Assembly (NCBI GenBank): GCA_947499075.1
Contig: CANMNA010000011.1
Span: 1-42,496 of the forward strand
DNA: 42,496 nt
Direction: 5' to 3'
From: Myxococcales bacterium
GTDB taxonomy: Bacteria > Myxococcota_A > UBA9042
In this document: positions 16,967-26,067 of the stretch, one piece after another
Position numbering within the stretch: position 1 is the first letter of the stretch
How the letters are laid out: each line of letters opens with the position of its first letter
Translations under genes and position numbers: made by a program
Notes under the pieces: model-generated
Seen by the model: the letters and a program-made list of their open reading frames with translations, nothing else
Databases searched by the model: none
What the model was told of the DNA's origin: nothing

Positions 16967-18610
16967 ATGTCGTTCGTTGCATCCAAGGTCTGAATTTGTT
17001 TGGCAGCTTTGGCACTTTTCGCCGGCGGTTGCGGCGACCAGAGCGGCGCAGGTGACGAGGGCGATCCGACCGCTGACGGCACGCTGGGCAGCGAGATCGG
17101 CCAAGTCGGTGGCGACGACAGCAACAACAAGTGCCCCAGCGGCTACAGCTGCGGTGACGTCACCACAGAGTCGGGCGCCAAGGGCAAGCAGTGTAAAAAA
17201 GACGCTGGCTTGTGCAGTTGCGGCCCCAAAGCCATTGACCAGAAGCTATCGACGATTTGCAGCGCCAAGAGCGAGTTTGGCATGTGTCCCGGTCAACGCA
17301 TTTGCGGCAAGGAAGGCTTGAGCGCCTGCGACGCGCCAGTGCCCGCCACCGAGACCTGCGACGGCATCGACCAAGACTGCGACGGCAAGACCGACGAGGA
17401 GGCCTGCGATGACGGCAACCCGTGCACCAAGGACAGCTGTGACACCGTGGCCAAAGCGTGCAAGCACGAAGTCCAGACTGGACCCTGCAACGACGGCACG
17501 GTGTGCACGGTGGGCGATACCTGCATCGACGGCGGATGCAAAGGCGCGCCCAAGAGTTGTGAAGATGGCAACCCGTGCAGCACCGACAGCTGCGACAAGG
17601 TCAAGGGCTGCTTGCACGCCAACAACCTACTGACCTGCACCGACAGCAGCTTGTGCTCCGACAAGGATGTCTGCAGCGCCGGCAAGTGGGTGGGCGTGGC
17701 CATCAGCTGCAACGACACCAACGTGTGCACGACCGATACGTGCAGCACCACCACCGGATGCGTGTTCACCAACAACACCTCGCCGTGCAACGACAACAGT
17801 GCCTGCACCGCCAACGACATCTGCGGCGCCGCCATGTGCGCAGGCACCACAATCACCTGCAATGACAGCGTGCTGTGCACCGACGACAGCGGCAGCCCGA
17901 CCAGCGGATGCGTGTTCGCCCACAACACGTTGACCTGCGACGACGCCGACGCTTGCACGTCGAGCGACAAGTGCGGGGCCGGCAAGAAGATCCAGCTGCG
18001 CTTCCGGTTTGACAGCGTCGACGGCGTCAGCAATGGTGGCACTGGCTGGTTTGTCGAGGCGCTTACGGTGGCTGCTGCGCCGCTGCCAGCCTTTGCTGAT
18101 GGCATCGGATGCAACGACAAGACCAAGTGGACCATTGCCAACGCGCAAGCGGCGCCGCTGCCGCTGTGGGCGATCGACGCCAACGCCAGCCCGCCGGGCT
18201 ATGCCAGCGCCGATTGCTCGCTCAACTTCAACAACGGCATCGATTTTGCCTGCACGACGGGCAAAGTGTCGGGCACCGCTACGTCGAGCACGTTTACGGT
18301 AGTCGCCGCGCCGGTTGGCAAGAAAGCCTACCTCGCGTTTCAGGCCTATCAGGACGGCGAAGGCGGGACATTCTTCGACTTGCTGCAGGCCGAGATTTCG
18401 GACCATGGCTACGCGACCGCGGCCAACTTGGTGGTCATCACGCCCAAGACCGTGATGGGCGCGTGGACCAACCAGAAGATCGACATCACTGCGCTGGCGG
18501 CCGCAGGTAAGACGCTGCAAGTACGCTTCAATTTCGACAGCAAAGACTGCGCGATCAACAATGGCAAGGGTCCGTTCATCGACGACGTGCGGATCGAGTA
18601 CGGCCTGTAG
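16967..18610 (+). CDS. Cys-rich MopE-like lipoprotein; an in-frame TGA (16991) interrupts the signal peptide if started at ATG 16967 (uninterrupted ORF 17000..18610)
   Basis: ATG TCG TTC GTT GCA TCC AAG GTC TGA ATT TGT TTG...FAGGC lipobox; ETCDGIDQDCDGKTDE (MopE-like motif); several CNDGxxCTxxDxC modules; C-terminal beta-rich domain. Confidence 0.7.
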
Positions 18611-18803
18611 ACCTACCCGGCCACGACGGACCGACCGCACAGGGTCGCCAGGGCCAGAATCGCAGTCTGCGGATTGGCGGGCAGCACCCCGGGCATCATG
18701 GCTGCAGTGCGGCCCATGCCGCGCTGCTACGGCAGCCCACCATGGCCGTCGACCTGCAGCCCGCGCGTCGCCAAATGGTGGTAGACTGCGCCGCGGAGGC
18801 TGC

Positions 18804-21533
18804 ATGACGAACCGATTTGGCGGCAACAACTGGCTCAAGGCAACGGTAGCGACGCTGGCCGCGCTTGCGATCGGCGCATGTACGGCAGCAGGACCAGCTG
18901 GCGGCGCAGATGCAACCGGTGGGGCAACCACCGACGCGGCCAACGGCGACAGTTTCGGCGCAGAGACAGCGCCTACCCAAGATGCCGCATCGACCGACGT
19001 GCCCACGGATCAAGCGCAACTGCAGGACACGGCGATCGCCGACACGTCCAGTGACGCAGGCTGCAATCCAGCGACTTGCGTGGGCAAGTGCGACAGGACC
19101 GGCCAGTGCGTCGATTGTCTGAGCGGCGCCGACTGCGGCCAAGGCTACGGATGTACCGCAGGCAAGTGCGTGGTCCAAGCGGGATGCAGCCCCGGTGCCA
19201 GCCAGTGCCAGTCAGCAACTGCCGTCCAGGTGTGCAGCAAAGACGGTACGGGCTGGCAGATCGTGACCTGCGGCGCCGGCTTGCTGTGCCAGGCCGGCGC
19301 GTGTGTCAAACCGTTTTGCCAACCGGGACAAGCGGCGTGCCAGGGCAACGTCGCCGGCACCTGCAACAGTGCGGGCACCGCTGTCGACGGTGGGCAGGAC
19401 TGTCAGGGCAAGGGCCAATTTTGCGTCAGTGGCCAGTGCCAAGCCCAAAAATGCCAGCCTGGACAGCCATTTTGCGACGGCAACACCATGGGCGTGTGCA
19501 ACGATCAGGGCACTGGGGCCGACAAGTCGATCGACTGCGCGATGATGGGCATGCTCTGCGTCAACGATCAATGCCAGCCCAGCCCCTGTGGTCCCGGCGG
19601 CATCGGTTGCGACGGCGACAAGGTCGTCAAGTGCAACGGTGCCGCGACCCAAGTCGTCACCGATTGCGCGATCAAGAACGAGACGTGCGCCCAGGGCGAG
19701 TGCAAGCCCAAGGTGTGCCCGCCCTATGAGTCGGTGTGCGTCAACGACACCACCATGAAGCAGTGCAACGACACCGGCACGGCATGGGAGGCCGAATTCG
19801 ACTGTGGCGTGAAACAGGGCATCTGCGACGGTGGGCAGTGCGCGCCGTTGCCGTGCATGCCGGGCGGCTTGGGCTGCCAGGAGACCAAGGTCGTGCAGTG
19901 CAACGGCAAGATCGTCACGGTGGTCAGCGACTGCGCCGCCACCGGCGAAGCGTGCGACAACGGTGCGTGCAAGCCCAAAGTCTGCAACCCAGGCGAGACG
20001 CAGTGCGCCGGCGACACCATGCAAGGCTGCAACGGTCAGGGCAGCGGTTGGGAAGACGTGTTCCCGTGCGCGATGATGGGCGGCGTGTGCTTCAACGGCA
20101 GCTGCCAAAAAGAGCCGTGCAAGCCGGGCGAGCTCGGCTGCTCGGGCAATACAGTTGTGCAATGCAACGGTCCGGCAGCGGCACCTGTTCAAGATTGCAA
20201 GGCGCTGGGCCAAGTCTGCGAGAAAGGTGCGTGCATCGTGTCGATCTGCCAGCCGTACCAGGTGGTGTGCGACGGCACCAAGGTCATGATGTGCAATGAA
20301 AAAGGCTCATCCTTTGCTGAAAACAGCGACTGCGCAGCCAAGGGCTTGGCTTGTTTGGACGGCCAGTGCACCCAGATGCCGTGCGCGCCCGGCGGCACCG
20401 GATGCGACAAAACCGTTGTTGTCCAGTGCGATGCCGGCGGCAAGACGTTTGCGCCCGTCGAAGACTGCGCCGACAGCGGCGGCATGTGCCAAGGCGGGGC
20501 CTGCCTGTCGGCGGTCTGCGCGCCGGCCTTTGGGGTGTGCAACGGCAACCAGCAGAGCCAGTGCAACGACAAGGGCTCCGCCATCGGCAAGAGCACGGAC
20601 TGCACCCTAAAGGGCATGACGTGCATGGGCGGAGCCTGCGCCAAAGCAGCCTGCGTCGCCGGTGCAACGGGTTGTCAGGGTCCGCAAAAAGCCGTGTGCG
20701 CCACCGATGGCAAGGCCTGGACGATGCAAGCCTGCCCAGCCAGCCAAACCTGCAGCAACGGCGAGTGCCTAGCGCCAACCTGCACCCTGCCGGCCGCGAT
20801 CAGCGGTCAGGCCATCCGGTTGATGATGTTCGGGCCGCTCGACAAGGGCGAGGGATGTGACCTGAACGGCGATGGCAAGCCAGACAACAGCCAGGCCCCG
20901 GCTGGTCTGGCAATTGCGGCGATTTTTCCCCAGCCCGGCGGGGTGCAATCGCACATCGTGGCGGTGGCTAGCGACTGGAAGACCGACGGCACACCGTTTG
21001 AGATCGCGTTGCTGGTTGGCCAAGCGGCGGCAGGTCAAAGCTGCAGCGACACCGACGTCAAGGCGAGTTGCAAAGTCACCATCGCGCCAGGCAGCTTGGA
21101 CTTGCCGGGCAAGGCCGGCGTGTGCCTGTCTAAATCGATCTTGGGCGGGGCCAAAGTGGCGGGCGGAAGCCTCAAGGCAGGCGGTGCGTCGTCGACGCTG
21201 ATGCTGCCGTGCGCGCCCACCCCAATCCTGAACTGGATGCCGATCAAGCTCGCTCAACTGACGGGCACCACGGTGGCGGGGCCCGGGTGGCAGGGCCTGC
21301 ACAAGGGCCGGCTGTGCGGCGCGGTGAGCAAGGCCGAATTGCTGCAGGCGATTGACACGCTCAACCCGATGTTTCTGCAGTCGATGGGCGCAACGGCGGC
21401 CCAACTCAAGCAGTCGATCGACAATGGCGCTCAGCCAGACATCGATGCCGATGGCGACGGCAAGCCCGAGTCGCTGTCGTTTGCGCTGCGGTTTGCCGGC
21501 GCGCCGGTTCAGTTGATGGGCCTGACGCCCTAG
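18804..21533 (+). CDS. Large lipoprotein with 12 tandem ~44-aa six-Cys repeats and a Cys-poor C-terminal domain
   Basis: Lipobox AALAIGACT; repeats of the form CxPGxxxCxGxxxxxCNxxG...DCxxxGxxCxxGxC from about 19186 to 20782. Confidence 0.85.
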   Translation: MTNRFGGNNWLKATVATLAALAIGACTAAGPAGGADATGGATTDAANGDSFGAETAPTQDAASTDVPTDQAQLQDTAIADTSSDAGCNPATCVGKCDRTGQCVDCLSGADCGQGYGCTAGKCVVQAGCSPGASQCQSATAVQVCSKDGTGWQIVTCGAGLLCQAGACVKPFCQPGQAACQGNVAGTCNSAGTAVDGGQDCQGKGQFCVSGQCQAQKCQPGQPFCDGNTMGVCNDQGTGADKSIDCAMMGMLCVNDQCQPSPCGPGGIGCDGDKVVKCNGAATQVVTDCAIKNETCAQGECKPKVCPPYESVCVNDTTMKQCNDTGTAWEAEFDCGVKQGICDGGQCAPLPCMPGGLGCQETKVVQCNGKIVTVVSDCAATGEACDNGACKPKVCNPGETQCAGDTMQGCNGQGSGWEDVFPCAMMGGVCFNGSCQKEPCKPGELGCSGNTVVQCNGPAAAPVQDCKALGQVCEKGACIVSICQPYQVVCDGTKVMMCNEKGSSFAENSDCAAKGLACLDGQCTQMPCAPGGTGCDKTVVVQCDAGGKTFAPVEDCADSGGMCQGGACLSAVCAPAFGVCNGNQQSQCNDKGSAIGKSTDCTLKGMTCMGGACAKAACVAGATGCQGPQKAVCATDGKAWTMQACPASQTCSNGECLAPTCTLPAAISGQAIRLMMFGPLDKGEGCDLNGDGKPDNSQAPAGLAIAAIFPQPGGVQSHIVAVASDWKTDGTPFEIALLVGQAAAGQSCSDTDVKASCKVTIAPGSLDLPGKAGVCLSKSILGGAKVAGGSLKAGGASSTLMLPCAPTPILNWMPIKLAQLTGTTVAGPGWQGLHKGRLCGAVSKAELLQAIDTLNPMFLQSMGATAAQLKQSIDNGAQPDIDADGDGKPESLSFALRFAGAPVQLMGLTP

Positions 21534-21537
21534 CCGG

Positions 21538-22299
21538 CTACGGACACCACTGGGCCTTGTCGGGACAGCAATCGCCGGCCTGCGTACAAACATCGTCGCA
21601 GTAACAACCCTCGGCCTTGCCGCCGCAATTGCCTTTGCAGCTCATGGGTTGTGGCGCACAATCGTCGGGACAGGGCCCGTCTTCACCGGGCGCGCAGTTG
21701 CCGTCGCCGCAAGTGGGCTTGGTCAGGCAGTCTTGGCTGCAGGTGTAGTAGCTCTCCAGGTTGGTGTCGCAGTTGTTGTCACCACACGGCGTGCTCTTTT
21801 CGCAGTCTGCGAGGCACAGTTGCTTGTTTTCAGGGTGCTGGCACTTGCCATCGCCGCAGGTGGCGACCGGCTTGCAGTCCTGTGGACAGCTGGCCAACGT
21901 CTCGCCGCTGTCGCAGCTGCCATTGGGGCAGGCCGCGCTGGGTGCGCAATCTTTGGGGCAAGAGGCTGCGGATTCACCGGCAAGGCACTTGCCATCGCCG
22001 CACACCGATGCGGCGTCAGGCTTGGCATCGCTTGGGACATCGCCGGTGGCTTCTGCGAGCGCATCGGCGGTGGCATCTACGGGTACGTCTGGCGGCGGTG
22101 CGGCAACGTCGCCGTCGACACTGATGCCGGATTGGTCCATGGGCGCGCTGCCGTCTGACACAGTGCCTGTGTCGGTGACGTCTGGCGTCAAGTCACCAGA
22201 GGGCGAAGCAGCGCCGGGCGAAGCGGCACAGCTGGCAACTGCGCCAAGACCGCAAGCCAGAGCAGTAGCACGAAAGACCGACCAGAAGGGTGTTTGCAT
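21538..22299 (-). CDS. Cys-rich lipoprotein with ~5 CGDGxC...CPxDC repeats and C-terminal somatomedin-B-like domain
   Basis: Signal peptide/lipobox GLGAVASC; repeats CGDGKCLAGESAASCPKDC etc.; C-term SCKGNCGGKAEGCYCDDVCTQAGDCCPDKAQWC. Confidence 0.8.
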   Translation of the reverse strand: MQTPFWSVFRATALACGLGAVASCAASPGAASPSGDLTPDVTDTGTVSDGSAPMDQSGISVDGDVAAPPPDVPVDATADALAEATGDVPSDAKPDAASVCGDGKCLAGESAASCPKDCAPSAACPNGSCDSGETLASCPQDCKPVATCGDGKCQHPENKQLCLADCEKSTPCGDNNCDTNLESYYTCSQDCLTKPTCGDGNCAPGEDGPCPDDCAPQPMSCKGNCGGKAEGCYCDDVCTQAGDCCPDKAQWCP

Positions 22300-22445
22300 G
22301 GGCTCGACGACCGCGGGCGAATCAGCCTCGCCGTGCTGCGGTGACCACCAGCATACTGGGATCGCGCAGACGGCGTCGACCGGTGCGGCGCGGCATGGCG
22401 ACCCGCAGCAGCGGGCCAAGTCTGTCGCCCGCAGCTGAACTGCGG

Positions 22446-22477
22446 CATACTGCGCCGCCCCGGGGCCAGTGGCCCCG
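22446..22477 (+). promoter_or_regulatory. Candidate prfA -10 (CATACT) and 5'-terminal hairpin CGGGGCC-AGT-GGCCCCG
   Basis: CATACT 22446-22451; perfect 7-bp stem at 22461-22477. Confidence 0.4.
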
Positions 22478-22492
22478 CGCACTGAGGACCCC

Positions 22493-23572
22493 ATGTTTGA
22501 GCGCCTGGAGCGCGTAGCAGCCCGCTACGAAGAATTGGGCGACGCGCTGGCCACCAACGAGATCGCCGCCGACCCGGAGCGCTCGATCAAGTTTTTGCGC
22601 GAGCGGGCCGGCATCGAGCAAGTGGCGCTGGCCTACCGGCAACTGCAGGGCTTGGTCCGGGAGATGGAGGAGGCCAGCCAGTTGGCTGACACCGAAGCAG
22701 ATCTCGAGATGCGGACGATGGCCCGAGAAGAGGTGCAGCGGCTGCAGGCCGAGCGCGCCAGCGTCGAAACCACGCTGCGCGAGTTGATGATCCCGCGCGA
22801 TCCGCGCGACGACAACAACTGCGTCGTCGAAATCCGCGCCGGCACCGGTGGCGAGGAAGCCGGGCTGTTCTGCGGCGATTTGCTCAAGCTGTACAGCCGT
22901 TTTGCCGAAAAGCGCGGCATGCAGATCGAGGTCCTGTCGAGCAACGAGACCGAAATCGGCGGCTTCAAAGAGGTGGTGCTGTTTGTCCAAGGGCCGCGCG
23001 CGTTTGCCCAGTTCAAGCACGAGTCGGGGACCCACCGGGTGCAGCGGGTGCCGGCGACCGAGGCCCAAGGCCGCGTGCACACTTCGGCCTGCACCGTCGC
23101 CGTGCTGCCCGAGATCGAAGAAGTCGAGATCGACATCCGCGAAGGCGATCTGCGCATCGACACCTACCGCGCCAGTGGCTCGGGTGGCCAGCACGTCAAC
23201 CGGACGGACTCGGCAGTGCGGATCACCCACATGCCGACCGGGATCGTCACCCAGTGTCAGGACGAACGCAGCCAGCACAAGAACAAGGCGCGGGCGATGA
23301 TGCAGTTGCGCACCAAGCTCTTTGACCAGCTGCAGCAGGCCGCCAACGCCACGATGGCCGCCAACCGCAAGGAACAGGTGGGCTCGGGCGATCGCTCCGA
23401 GCGCATCCGGACCTACAATTTTCCGCAGAACCGGCTGACCGATCACCGTGTCAACTTGACGGTGTACAACCTGGATCAGGTCATGCAGGGGGCGCTCGAT
23501 GATGTCGTAGCGTCCTTGCTGGCGGCCGAGAAGGCTGCGCTGCTGGCGCAGGAAACTGACCAGAATCAGTAG
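22493..23572 (+). CDS. prfA: Peptide chain release factor 1
   Basis: GGQ motif YRASGSGGQHVNRTDSAVRITHMPTG; EIRAGTGGEEAGLF; full-length RF1 architecture. Confidence 0.95.
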   Translation: MFERLERVAARYEELGDALATNEIAADPERSIKFLRERAGIEQVALAYRQLQGLVREMEEASQLADTEADLEMRTMAREEVQRLQAERASVETTLRELMIPRDPRDDNNCVVEIRAGTGGEEAGLFCGDLLKLYSRFAEKRGMQIEVLSSNETEIGGFKEVVLFVQGPRAFAQFKHESGTHRVQRVPATEAQGRVHTSACTVAVLPEIEEVEIDIREGDLRIDTYRASGSGGQHVNRTDSAVRITHMPTGIVTQCQDERSQHKNKARAMMQLRTKLFDQLQQAANATMAANRKEQVGSGDRSERIRTYNFPQNRLTDHRVNLTVYNLDQVMQGALDDVVASLLAAEKAALLAQETDQNQ

Positions 23573-23575
23573 GTC

Positions 23576-24148
23576 CTAACGGGCAGCAGCGATCAACGCG
23601 TCCAAGACCAGCGCGGCGGCTTCGGCATCGCCCTGGGCTTGCCGACACAGCGGCTCGCCCTGCGTCGCCGTCGCTGCCAGCAGCTGCGCCGACCGCAGCG
23701 CTCTGAGCGCATCGGCTGCCCGCAGCGCCAGTTGCTCGACACGCAACAGGGGCTCCAGACGCTGGCTCATGTCGGCGACGGGGCGCGGCAGGGCTTGCGC
23801 AGTCAGCGGTCGCAAGTCCCAGGCGATGGTCAACCGCACCGACTGATCATCAAACTGGGTCCAGCGCCCGCTAGAGCCAGCCAACGTCTCTGAAAACGCC
23901 AGCGCCGACCGAACGCCGTCGTGCAAGCCGAGCGCCACCTGCACCGGCACCCACGCCACCCAGCGCTGGACCGGCGGCGGCGGCAGCACGACCACTGGCC
24001 GCACCGCCCGGGCGAAGGCGTCGCGCACGTCGACGGTTGCTACGTCAGCGACTTGGCACGGTTTGGGTAAGGGATCGGCAGCCAGCGCGGCGGTGGCCCC
24101 AACCAGCGAACCTGCGATCCCGAGCAGCAGCAGCAGGTGACCGAGCAT
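23576..24148 (-). CDS. Hypothetical exported protein
   Basis: Signal peptide MLGHLLLLLGIAGSLVGATAALA; no family recognised. Confidence 0.6.
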   Translation of the reverse strand: MLGHLLLLLGIAGSLVGATAALAADPLPKPCQVADVATVDVRDAFARAVRPVVVLPPPPVQRWVAWVPVQVALGLHDGVRSALAFSETLAGSSGRWTQFDDQSVRLTIAWDLRPLTAQALPRPVADMSQRLEPLLRVEQLALRAADALRALRSAQLLAATATQGEPLCRQAQGDAEAAALVLDALIAAAR

Positions 24149-24279
24149 AGCCTCTCCACGCCGCTGTCCATGCGGCAACGGCGCCAGTTGCAAGCGCCAT
24201 GCCATCCGGACTTCACCTAGAACCTATTGATTTTAGGCACGACATCGGCCGGCTTGTCGCCAGCGAAGTGGGACTGAGA

Positions 24280-24295
24280 CTGGTCTCGAGACCAG
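24280..24295. promoter_or_regulatory. 16-bp perfect palindrome CTGGTCTCGAGACCAG, followed by a further CGAGACCA half-site
   Basis: Self-complementary; GGTCTCG half-site reiterated at ~24299-24306. Confidence 0.4.
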
Positions 24296-24309
24296 CTGCG
24301 AGACCACGC

Positions 24310-24807
24310 TCAGCGCGCGCGCAGGCGGTCGCCCTCAAACTGCACGATCGTCTGCCGAAATGCCGCCGGCAAGGCGATGGGCGCAAAGGCTTCGTCCAGC
24401 CAGACCAGCGTGAGCCGACCGGTGGCGATAACACGCGGCTGGCGCTTGTCGACCAGCAAGTGCTCAAAGGTGTAGCTGGTTTCTCCCAGTTCGGCTACGC
24501 GCACGTGCACGACCAGGGTGTCGTTGTAGCGGGCCGGTGCCTTGAAATCGATGGCGACGTGGGCAACTGCGCCCGGCGGCAGAAAGGCCAGCGCGGCTTG
24601 GGTGTGGCCGGTGCGAAACTCGGGCGCGTCCAGACCCAAGTGGTGCAGGTAGTCCATGCGCCCGACATCGAGGTAGGCCGAAAAGCTGCCGAAAAATACG
24701 ATGCCGACCGCGTCGGTCTCCGACAGGCGGACCCGAATCTCGGTGCTAAACGCGTAGGCGTTGCGGTCCAGCGTGACCGGCGGGCGGCGGGCTACGGCGT
24801 GGGACAT
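24310..24807 (-). CDS. YbgC/FadM-like hot-dog acyl-CoA thioesterase
   Basis: IRVRLSETDAVGIVFFGSFSAYLDVGRMDYLHHLGLD; start overlaps the upstream gene end by 16 nt. Confidence 0.88.
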   Translation of the reverse strand: MSHAVARRPPVTLDRNAYAFSTEIRVRLSETDAVGIVFFGSFSAYLDVGRMDYLHHLGLDAPEFRTGHTQAALAFLPPGAVAHVAIDFKAPARYNDTLVVHVRVAELGETSYTFEHLLVDKRQPRVIATGRLTLVWLDEAFAPIALPAAFRQTIVQFEGDRLRAR

Positions 24808-26066
24808 AGCAGACCGGTGCCACACAGCGGATTGGCCTTGAGCTGCAAGCCTTTTTGCACCAGCACGGTGCGCTGCAGCCAGTCTGTGCCATTGCGGCCA
24901 TCGCGCACGACCACCCACAGCCGCACCAGCTGGCTGGTCCTGCCGGCAGCCAACGTCGGTGCGGTCCAGTTGGTCTCTGGCACATCGTCGTAGCTGCGAT
25001 CGCGATCGATGCTGCCGCCATCGGTGTACCAGGCAAAGACCAGGGTTTCGGTCTCGGGCTTGGTCGCCTTGGGATCCTGCGAAGGCCCGACGACCTGCTT
25101 GTCCTTGGCATCGAACCGCGGCCACAGCTGCAGCACGGTGCCTTCGGCGACGGTGGGCGTGACCTCCTCGGCCCAGTTCACGCCTTTTTCCAAAGCCTTA
25201 ATGGTGTCGGTGGCTGGCAGACGCAAGCCAAGGCCAAGCAGAACCGGGTTTTCGTTGGGACTTTGGCAGCGGCCATCGTGGTTCTTGCTGACCTTGGCGG
25301 CGATTCGCTCGCAATCGTTGGCGTAGTTGGTGCCGTCGCATCCACAGACCCGATTTTGAGCACACACCGCTGGGTCCTTGGGGCATGGCTTGTCGACAGT
25401 CGGGGCAAAAGGCCCGCAAGCGCCGGGCGGGGTAGCGATCACCATGCGCTTGTAGCCCGCCACACAGCGATCACGATCGACGCAGGGTGTGGCCAGCATC
25501 GCCGCGCTGCTGGCAGGACAGGTACCGCCCACAGCCTTGGCCTGGGCGACTTGGAACAAGATGTACATATCGGCAATGTCGGCGCCCCCAAAGCTGCCCG
25601 TGCCAGCCGGGCCACCTTCGCTGGGGGCCACGCCGCCGGGCTGGCAGCCCAAGTCGGGCTTCTGGCTGGCGGTGGCGGCACCGGTGGGTGGCTTCAGGCC
25701 AAGCTTGTCAAAGACTTTTCCGGCGTTCTGCAGCGCCTGCAACACGTGAAAAATACCGATGGTGGCCGTTGGGCTGGTGCCAAGGTCGACCTGCACGTCG
25801 GGGTCGATACACTGGAAATTGCCATCCTTGGCCCACGCGAATGGGCAAAATGCCCACGCGTAGCACAAAGGCTCGACCGGATCGCTGCCGACCACCAGCA
25901 GGCGCAGGCCACCGGTCTGGGTGACACGGATTTCGGGCGGCGCGGCCTGAGCGCCGATGATCCGCAGCTTGTCGATGAGCGAGGGCGGCGCAAATTCTTG
26001 ACCACAGCCACTCAGGACGGCGATCAAGGCCGCCACGGGCCACAAGTTGTGCACAGTTTTCGCCAA
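24792..26066 (-). CDS. Lipoprotein with Kazal-like domain
   Basis: TTG start 1 nt after the tonB stop; lipobox ALIAVLSGCG; Kazal-like CPKDPAVCAQNRVCGCDGTNYANDCERIAAKVSKNHDGRC. Confidence 0.75.
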   Translation of the reverse strand: MAKTVHNLWPVAALIAVLSGCGQEFAPPSLIDKLRIIGAQAAPPEIRVTQTGGLRLLVVGSDPVEPLCYAWAFCPFAWAKDGNFQCIDPDVQVDLGTSPTATIGIFHVLQALQNAGKVFDKLGLKPPTGAATASQKPDLGCQPGGVAPSEGGPAGTGSFGGADIADMYILFQVAQAKAVGGTCPASSAAMLATPCVDRDRCVAGYKRMVIATPPGACGPFAPTVDKPCPKDPAVCAQNRVCGCDGTNYANDCERIAAKVSKNHDGRCQSPNENPVLLGLGLRLPATDTIKALEKGVNWAEEVTPTVAEGTVLQLWPRFDAKDKQVVGPSQDPKATKPETETLVFAWYTDGGSIDRDRSYDDVPETNWTAPTLAAGRTSQLVRLWVVVRDGRNGTDWLQRTVLVQKGLQLKANPLCGTGLLCPTP

Positions 26067-26067
26067 T

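Noticed and set aside
16991-16993. Selenocysteine at the TGA codon
   Set aside because: Position is in the n-region of a cleaved signal peptide, where Sec has no plausible role; nonsense mutation or sequencing error is simpler.
15547-17130. 527-aa minus-strand ORF
   Set aside because: Antisense to the acyl-CoA dehydrogenase; shadow ORF composition.
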